Shown piece by piece: positions 58,641 through 64,000 of a DNA stretch of 64,000 nucleotides; the stretch's first letter is position 1; every line of letters begins with the position of its first letter. Below the pieces are notes generated by a model. It saw only the letters and a list, made by a program, of their open reading frames with translations, searched no databases and had not been told where the DNA came from. Source of the DNA: Mycolicibacterium boenickei (GTDB lineage: Bacteria; Actinomycetota; Actinomycetes; Mycobacteriales; Mycobacteriaceae); NCBI RefSeq assembly GCF_010731295.1, contig NZ_AP022579.1:2542001-2606000 (forward strand), given 5' to 3'. The translations under genes were made by a program, and so were the position numbers.

Positions 58641-61169
58641 CTATCCCTTTGGCTTGTTGTGGTTCTGCTTGCTCTTTTTATTTTTCTTCTTTTGCTTCTT
58701 CTTATCCTGATGCTTTTGTTTGCGTTTCTGCTTCACCTTCTTACGGTCGGGCTTTTTGTTGGATTTGGCCTTTGTCGGGTTCGTGCTCTGGCCTTGCCGA
58801 GTGCCGCCCGCTGAACCCTGCTGACGAACGGAGGGTTGAATGACACCTTGACGGCTTGCGTCCTGCGAATCGTAGCGTTGCTTGTTCGCACACTCTGGGC
58901 AGCGTGTCTTCCCGTCAGTGCCCCGATATGTCGTCGTGAACCGATCGCCTGGTCGTACCTTCTGATCGCGACTGAGGGATCGAACCAAGTCGCCCTCGAT
59001 ATCCGATTCGCTGCGCAGCTGGGACGTGACGTGGGCGCCCCTGCCGCCCTCTTCCGACGACGCATAGGGGTACTCGTGTTTGACCTTTCCCTCGCCAGCG
59101 GATGGCAAGTGTCCAGTTGCTTGTCGACGGCGTCGAACGGTGTCTTTGGGATCGCCTTTCGTCAGGACCTCTGGGCGACCGTTCTCGATTGCGTCAAGGT
59201 TGTGGTTGTAATGTCCCGGCACGACGCTCTCGTTGTAAACAAGCGACGGCACCTCGGTGGTGTGTCCGCAATCGAGCTTTGTGCAGGCGGGCAGGCTCTT
59301 CGGTCCGTAGTCGGCCGGCATCGGGCAGTTGTGGACAAGGACCGGCGCTGCCGTGGTCGTGACGTAGAAGGTATGCGTGTTCTCGATGGTGAGGTCCCAC
59401 ATGTGGGCGTCACCGTCCACGGGTGTAACCGACTTGACCTCTGCGGCATCACCGTTGGGGGTGTAGAGGCCGTCACCGGAACGAAGATCCGCCGCGTCGG
59501 TCCAGCCGGGTCCGTTGGCCTGACTGGGTGTGGTGACGGCTGACAGGCCACGAACCGGGTTCTGCGCACGACTGGGGCTGTAGAACGGATGGCGTTCAGT
59601 GGTGTGGACGAGCGCAGATTCACCGGCGGTGTTGGTGATGGTGAGGTCGAGCAGGTCGGTGTCGTGATTGACGAGCACCGCCTGAACCGTCTGGGGTCCT
59701 GACCGGCCGGTGGCGGGGTCGGTTGACCACACCAGATCACCGATACTGACTTCTGCGATGGGGCGACTGGTGCCATCTGCCAGCAGCACGAACGTATTGG
59801 GGCTGAACGACTGTCCCGCACAGGGTATTTCCGGTGTTTTACCCGCAGTCGGTGGCGCGTTGGGTGCCTTTGGTGACAACCCCGGCACGGTGGGCGGTTT
59901 CGCCGCGCGGGCTGCCGCCACCTCGTCGGCGAGTTGTGCTGGTGGGGTGGGTGCGGCTTTGGCGACGTCGACGATGTCAGCGGTGTGTTTGGCGAGTTGT
60001 TCGGCCGCTTGCTCAACGCCTTCTTTGATGACCTTTTTGGTTGCGCCTTGCGGGGTGACCATGGAGGCGGCGCCGAGCACGTTGGAGGCGATGCCAAGTG
60101 CTTGGTTGTCGGGCATGGCGGCTGCGGCGATGTCCACGCCGGCGCTGGCCAGGTTGACTGTGGCCGAGGCGATCATGGCCGCGCTGGCGGGTCCGCCGAC
60201 TCCGGTGAGCGCGAGGGCGACGCCGCCGACGAGCATGGCCGATTCGAGCGGGTTTTCTTTGACGAATGTGCCGACAGCTTTCGCTCCGGAGACGGTGGCC
60301 GACATCGCGGTGGAGGCCGCCGAGGTCACGGTGTTGGTGACGGAGTTGACCGCGTTGGTGACCGAATCGAACAGTCCCTCGGGGGGTGCGGCCCCGCCGG
60401 CTCTGGCGAGGTGCAGGGGTGGGTCGACATACACCGGCCACGTGGTGCCCGGTTGAGGATCGAACACCTCGGCCAACGCATACAACTGCGGGGCGAGCTG
60501 CTTGACCACATACGAACTCGGTACCAAAGCGCCGGTGACGTCGCGGGTTTCGGCCGGGGAGAACAGGCCGATGGTCTCGGCGGCCGGGGTGGCCCGGTTG
60601 ATCGTGAGGTTGCCGTTGGTGTGGGCCAGCATCACCGTGTCAGCAGGGGTGCGGACGAACGTGGTGATCATCCGCGGCCCAGCGGGACCGTTGATCCGCG
60701 CGACCGTGCGGGTGCCGGTGGTGGTGTTCTCGGCCAGGAAGTCAAAGCCTGCACCGGCATTCGGATAGATCACCTGGCCACCGGCGGCCTGCTGAGCGGG
60801 TCCGAGGCCACCGGGCAGCACCACCTGTACGGGGCCGGCCGCTGTTGGTGAGGTCAGACCGGCCACCGGGTCCTCGGGCAGTCCGGCTCGGCGCTGCTGC
60901 GGGGACAAGGCAGGGTCCGAACCTACCGCCGAGTCATCGAACGCGGCGACTGCGGCATTGGCGAACCCCTCAATCGCCGACGCCGCAGTCGCCGCCACTG
61001 CGTCGCTGTCCTGCTCCGCAGTGGGTGCGATCAGGTGTAGCCCGCCGAGCGTAACCGCCACCGCGCACACGATGGCTAGCCACCGTGCGGGCCAACCGAG
61101 CCAGAGTATTTGCCAATCTTCAGGTAGGAAATTTGCTGTACGAGTTGGAACGCCTCGTTTGTGCCGCAT
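58641..61169 (-). CDS. polymorphic toxin: membrane anchor, Hint domain, NucA/NucB-like nuclease, Lys-rich tail
   Basis: 842 residues. A membrane helix (about 28-50: ARWLAIVCAVAVTLGGLHLI) is followed by a long secreted region and a helical Ala/Gly-rich middle (about 280-430). The Hint (pretoxin) domain covers Cys450 to the terminal VLVHNC at 615: CAGQSFSPNTFVLLADG, GDLVWSTDPATG, TTERHPFYSPS, NTHTFYVTTTAAPVLVHNC. The C-terminal domain resembles NucA/NucB nucleases, with GRPEVLTKG and HEYPYASSEEGGRGAHV from His698. The last 50 residues are almost all Lys, Gln and Asn, with lower GC than the genome average. Hint self-cleavage should release the nuclease in a target cell. An immunity gene follows. 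Confidence 0.83.
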   Translation of the reverse strand: MRHKRGVPTRTANFLPEDWQILWLGWPARWLAIVCAVAVTLGGLHLIAPTAEQDSDAVAATAASAIEGFANAAVAAFDDSAVGSDPALSPQQRRAGLPEDPVAGLTSPTAAGPVQVVLPGGLGPAQQAAGGQVIYPNAGAGFDFLAENTTTGTRTVARINGPAGPRMITTFVRTPADTVMLAHTNGNLTINRATPAAETIGLFSPAETRDVTGALVPSSYVVKQLAPQLYALAEVFDPQPGTTWPVYVDPPLHLARAGGAAPPEGLFDSVTNAVNSVTNTVTSAASTAMSATVSGAKAVGTFVKENPLESAMLVGGVALALTGVGGPASAAMIASATVNLASAGVDIAAAAMPDNQALGIASNVLGAASMVTPQGATKKVIKEGVEQAAEQLAKHTADIVDVAKAAPTPPAQLADEVAAARAAKPPTVPGLSPKAPNAPPTAGKTPEIPCAGQSFSPNTFVLLADGTSRPIAEVSIGDLVWSTDPATGRSGPQTVQAVLVNHDTDLLDLTITNTAGESALVHTTERHPFYSPSRAQNPVRGLSAVTTPSQANGPGWTDAADLRSGDGLYTPNGDAAEVKSVTPVDGDAHMWDLTIENTHTFYVTTTAAPVLVHNCPMPADYGPKSLPACTKLDCGHTTEVPSLVYNESVVPGHYNHNLDAIENGRPEVLTKGDPKDTVRRRRQATGHLPSAGEGKVKHEYPYASSEEGGRGAHVTSQLRSESDIEGDLVRSLSRDQKVRPGDRFTTTYRGTDGKTRCPECANKQRYDSQDASRQGVIQPSVRQQGSAGGTRQGQSTNPTKAKSNKKPDRKKVKQKRKQKHQDKKKQKKKNKKSKQNHNKPKG

Positions 61170-61701
61170 GTGATCCCCCGATCAGCAACATGTCTGGAGG
61201 CAGTTCATCGTCTGCTCCCAGGTGATTTCGGGACAGTAATCCGGCGCATACTCACTCGTCAACTGCCAGTTAAGGCTGTCTGAGTGCTGGTATCGGCTCG
61301 GCGGACCTTTGTTGGTAGCAAAGAATCCTGGGTTCGCTCGACCCGCAGGTAGTGATGTGGGCCATCGAAAAATGCAGGTCTGCTAAGGTCCTATGTGTGT
61401 TTGCTCACACGCCCTCGATGGGTAGCTGATTCCCGTCGCTCGTGCCCAAGCTCCCGGGGCGGAAGGCGCGAGTACTCGCAGGCGGTCTCACCGTGGGGCG
61501 CGGTGGCCGCGCCCGCATCCAGCGTTGCGGTCCGTCTGTTCGGACGCATAGTGGAAAAACGTATGACCTAGTCGTTGGACGCGTGGACCTAGGTGGCGAT
61601 AAAGCGGGATGGCATTGACGTCCGGACGGCAGTGGTCATACGCTTCGGATAATTATGTCGCTTTGGTGTCCGCGTGGGTCTCGCGAAAGACAGGAACGTC
61701 A
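61170..61701. other. intergenic region between the toxin and the P450
   Basis: 532 bp between divergent genes with no supportable gene or repeat. It must hold both promoters. The frame upstream of the chosen P450 start (61609-61701) lacks coding character. Confidence 0.5.
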
Positions 61702-62955
61702 ATGAACGTGAACAGCGCCGCTCCCAACGTCTTCGAGGCTGGGCTTCCGACGCTCACGTACAGCCTCACTGCCACGCCGCACGACATCCTCGAAGATGTC
61801 CGGCTGGCGCAAGCCCGCGCGCCCATTGCCATCGGACCTCTCGGCCCGGAAATACTTTCCTACGAGCTGGCTCGCGAGATATTGCGCGACAACAGGTTCC
61901 GCCTCCCGCCCGGAATCACTCTGGCGGCGCAGGGCATCACCTCAGGTCCGTTGTACGACAAGATGACGACCAGTCTCCTCGGCCTGGACGGCGCACCACA
62001 TGTTCGGCTGCGCAAGCTGGTTTCCAAGGCGTTCACGCCCCGCGCGACCTCACGTCTCCAAGGCACCATCCACGAGGTGATGAACGGGCTGATCGACCGG
62101 GTGGTGGACTCCGGCGAGTGCGACGTCGTGACCGACATCGCGCGTCCTTACCCCACCCCGATCATGTGCGCGTTGCTCGGTGCGCCGCGCGGGGATTGGC
62201 AGTTGTTCGCGGACTGGACCGAAGAGGTCTTCAAAGCCCTCAACTTTCAGCCGGATGCCGACTTTGATGAGTCGGCGATCATGCGCGCCTGGGGTGAACT
62301 CGACGCGTACGTCGACGGGATGGTCGCCGCCCGCCGAGACAATCTGACCGATGATCTGCTGTCGGAGCTCATTCGCGCTGAAAGTGACGGCGACCGGCTG
62401 AACCTGGACGAACTCCGCATGCTGGTGGCCGGCTTCCTGATGGCGGGAACGGATACGACGCGAAACCAGCTGGCGGCATCGGTTCAGGTGCTCTGCGAGC
62501 ATCCGGACCAATGGGCCAAGCTGCGCGACAATCCGGAGCTGGCAATGCAGGCAGTGGAGGAGAGCATGCGCCACTCGCCCGCGGCCTGCATCGTGCCGCG
62601 TGCCGCCGTCGAGGATGTCGAGTTCGGTGGCTATCTGTTCCCGGCCGGAACCTTCGTCCTCGCGAACACCTTTGCCGCCAACCGAGATCCAGCGATCTAT
62701 ACCGATGCCGATCGCTTCGACATCACCCGCAAGGACGTCCCCGCAATCCTGACGTTCGGCGGTGGCGCGCATTACTGCCTGGGTGCGAACCTGGCACGCC
62801 GCGAACTGGCCGAAGCACTCACGGTCCTCACCCGCCGCCTCTCCGGCACCCAACGCGTCGGCCCGGCCCCGTGGAGATCCCTGCTGGGAATGACCGGTCC
62901 GACAACGCTTCCGATTCAATTCACCAGCGAAAGACTTGTGACGGCGGATGCGTAG
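61702..62955 (+). CDS. cytochrome P450
   Basis: About 417 residues, soluble bacterial P450. I-helix AGTDTTRNQ (oxygen-activation Thr), ExxR ESMRHSP, and the heme loop FGGGAHYCLGANLARRE with the Cys359 thiolate ligand. I choose the ATG at 61702, with AGGA upstream. The first gene of a two-gene operon with the TetR regulator (eight-base overlap). No ferredoxin gene adjacent. The substrate cannot be read. Confidence 0.92.
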   Translation: MNVNSAAPNVFEAGLPTLTYSLTATPHDILEDVRLAQARAPIAIGPLGPEILSYELAREILRDNRFRLPPGITLAAQGITSGPLYDKMTTSLLGLDGAPHVRLRKLVSKAFTPRATSRLQGTIHEVMNGLIDRVVDSGECDVVTDIARPYPTPIMCALLGAPRGDWQLFADWTEEVFKALNFQPDADFDESAIMRAWGELDAYVDGMVAARRDNLTDDLLSELIRAESDGDRLNLDELRMLVAGFLMAGTDTTRNQLAASVQVLCEHPDQWAKLRDNPELAMQAVEESMRHSPAACIVPRAAVEDVEFGGYLFPAGTFVLANTFAANRDPAIYTDADRFDITRKDVPAILTFGGGAHYCLGANLARRELAEALTVLTRRLSGTQRVGPAPWRSLLGMTGPTTLPIQFTSERLVTADA

Positions 62956-63580
62956 CCGTGGCTGGGCGGGTTTGACGCCCTCATCGGACGAGGAAGCCAT
63001 TTCGCGCATCCTGACCGCTGTCGACGAGGAGATCGCCGAACATGGGCCGGCGATCCGACTTGCCGACGTGGCCCGCAGACTCGGAGTCACCCGCCAGACG
63101 GTGTACCGCTACTTTCCGAACGCCGACGCCCTGCTCATCGCCAGCGCGATGCGCGCTGTCAACGGATTCATCGACCAGGTCGCAGATCATGTCAGCGGGC
63201 TCAACGACCCGGTCACCGCCGTGGTCGAGAGCGTTTCATTCGGAGTCGAGAGCCTCTCCGGTGATCCTCAGCTGGAGCGGTTGCTGACCCGGCGAGATGA
63301 GGGCGAAGCGGTCGTCTCGCTGACCTCCGACACGGCAATAGCATTCTGCTTGTCCGTTTTTCACCGTCTCGACGTCGATTGGCAGCTGCACGGCTTCGAC
63401 ACCGCCGCGCTCCGTGAACTTGCCGAGATGACTTTGCGCACCGTGCATTCCATGCTGACGGATCCTGGGCAAGAACCGCGCCAGGGACTCGCATTGCGCC
63501 ACTTCGTTGCTCGATGGTTGGGCCCGGCGGTGCTCTATCCCAGATTGATGTCGCTGTCGATCCACGGGCAGGAGCGCTAG
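62948..63580 (+). CDS. TetR-family regulator of the P450
   Basis: 210 residues. N-terminal HTH: ISRILTAVDEEIAEHGPAIR, LADVARRLGVTRQTVYRYFP, then NADALLIASAMR (about 15-65). The C-terminal domain is of the TetR ligand type. Overlaps the P450 gene by eight bases, so it is coupled and may autoregulate the operon in response to the P450 substrate or product. Confidence 0.9.
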   Translation: MRSRGWAGLTPSSDEEAISRILTAVDEEIAEHGPAIRLADVARRLGVTRQTVYRYFPNADALLIASAMRAVNGFIDQVADHVSGLNDPVTAVVESVSFGVESLSGDPQLERLLTRRDEGEAVVSLTSDTAIAFCLSVFHRLDVDWQLHGFDTAALRELAEMTLRTVHSMLTDPGQEPRQGLALRHFVARWLGPAVLYPRLMSLSIHGQER

Positions 63581-63593
63581 CGGGGCAGCCGAT

Positions 63594-64000
63594 TCAGGAC
63601 ACGGTCAAATTGCGCAACCGCGACCAGATCAGCTCCCACGGTTGCTGTCGTCCGGTCAGTAGGTACGCGTGCATGTCCTCGCCGATGTCGCCGGCCATGC
63701 GCACGTCTGCGAAGTACTGACGAAGTTCGCCGGGCTCCTTACCGATGTAGAGGGCTTCGGATTGATCTTCGCTCGGCGACGGGAAGTAGCCGTAACTGCG
63801 GTTGAGGCTGTATGCGGTGGGCAGGCCGTATCGATCCCCGTAGCCGTCGAGATACGCCGCGACGATGTAGGAGTCGCCGATCAGGGCAGTGCGCTCACGC
63901 CGGTCGGCGGGCAACGAGCGGTAGACGTCGCCCGCGCGCTGCGCAATTTTCTGGGGTATGTCGGAGAGCACGGCCGTCGTCGAGACGACCAGTACCCCGA
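63594..64000 (-). CDS. C-terminal part of a membrane glycosyltransferase (GT39-like), partial
   Basis: The frame runs off the right edge without a start; about 135 residues are visible. A hydrophobic strand (VLVVSTTAV) is followed by a soluble C-terminal domain with RTALIGDSYIVAAYLDGYGD, GLPTAYSLNRSYGYF and IGKEPGELRQYFADVR. This tail is known from mycobacterial multi-pass PMT/ArnT-type (GT39) arabinosyl or mannosyl transferases that use polyprenyl-phosphate sugars. The membrane part lies outside the window. Confidence 0.75.
   Translation of the reverse strand, partial: GVLVVSTTAVLSDIPQKIAQRAGDVYRSLPADRRERTALIGDSYIVAAYLDGYGDRYGLPTAYSLNRSYGYFPSPSEDQSEALYIGKEPGELRQYFADVRMAGDIGEDMHAYLLTGRQQPWELIWSRLRNLTVS

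Overview
The window is high-GC chromosomal DNA from a mycobacterium, most likely a fast-growing Mycolicibacterium. The evidence is an MspA-type porin almost identical to the M. smegmatis channel, secreted PE-PPE-domain proteins, an LpqN-type lipoprotein, MprAB-PepD, and an F420-type nitroreductase. The gene backbone follows the order of the M. tuberculosis Rv0956-Rv0996 neighbourhood, recalled from memory: purN-purH, an AAA/VWA pair, echA7-fadE12-accA2-accD2-fadE13-atuA, rpmF, mprA-mprB-pepD-moaB2, mscL, ruc, a folate cyclo-ligase, galU, moeA1/glp, rimJ, glpR. Accessory blocks interrupt this backbone.

Layout. 1-10 kb: purine genes, a DUF559 (Vsr-like) gene bracketed by four 63-bp palindromes, an esterase, a receptor kinase with an LpqN-like ectodomain, and the AAA/VWA pair. 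10-22 kb: a second DUF559 gene broken by a TGA and flanked by a different 57-bp palindrome, then a run of secreted proteins (LpqN lipoprotein, two PE-PPE proteins, a tandem pair of large secreted paralogues, a small secreted protein). 22-24 kb: a small heat-shock island (J-domain protein, Hsp20, HspR-like MerR regulator). 24-31 kb: a molybdopterin oxidoreductase operon with a divergent TetR, an F420-type reductase and another secreted protein. 31-40 kb: a six-gene acyl-CoA carboxylation operon laid out like the Pseudomonas atu/liu pathways. 40-46 kb: L32, the MprAB envelope-stress system, PepD, MoaB2, a 52-residue protein behind a perfect CRP-type site, and the porin. 46-58 kb: MscL, Ruc, nuclease, permease/USP pair, galU, glp-glpR and tRNA-Ala. 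58-61 kb: a polymorphic toxin with Hint and NucA/NucB-like domains and its likely immunity gene. 61-64 kb: a cytochrome P450 with TetR and the end of a membrane glycosyltransferase.

Two patterns stand out. First, both DUF559 genes sit between palindromic repeats, each gene with its own repeat family, and in both cases the 3' end of the gene runs into a repeat. At the first gene the repeats form nested inverted pairs. This looks like an uncharacterised repeat-associated element, loosely comparable to REP/RAYT. Second, an 11-bp-period direct repeat of the form YTCTCAG-N4-YTCTMAG lies upstream of mprA and pepD, and related copies lie at the same distance (87-88 bp) upstream of the two large secreted paralogues. 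This suggests that the paralogues belong to the MprA envelope-stress regulon.
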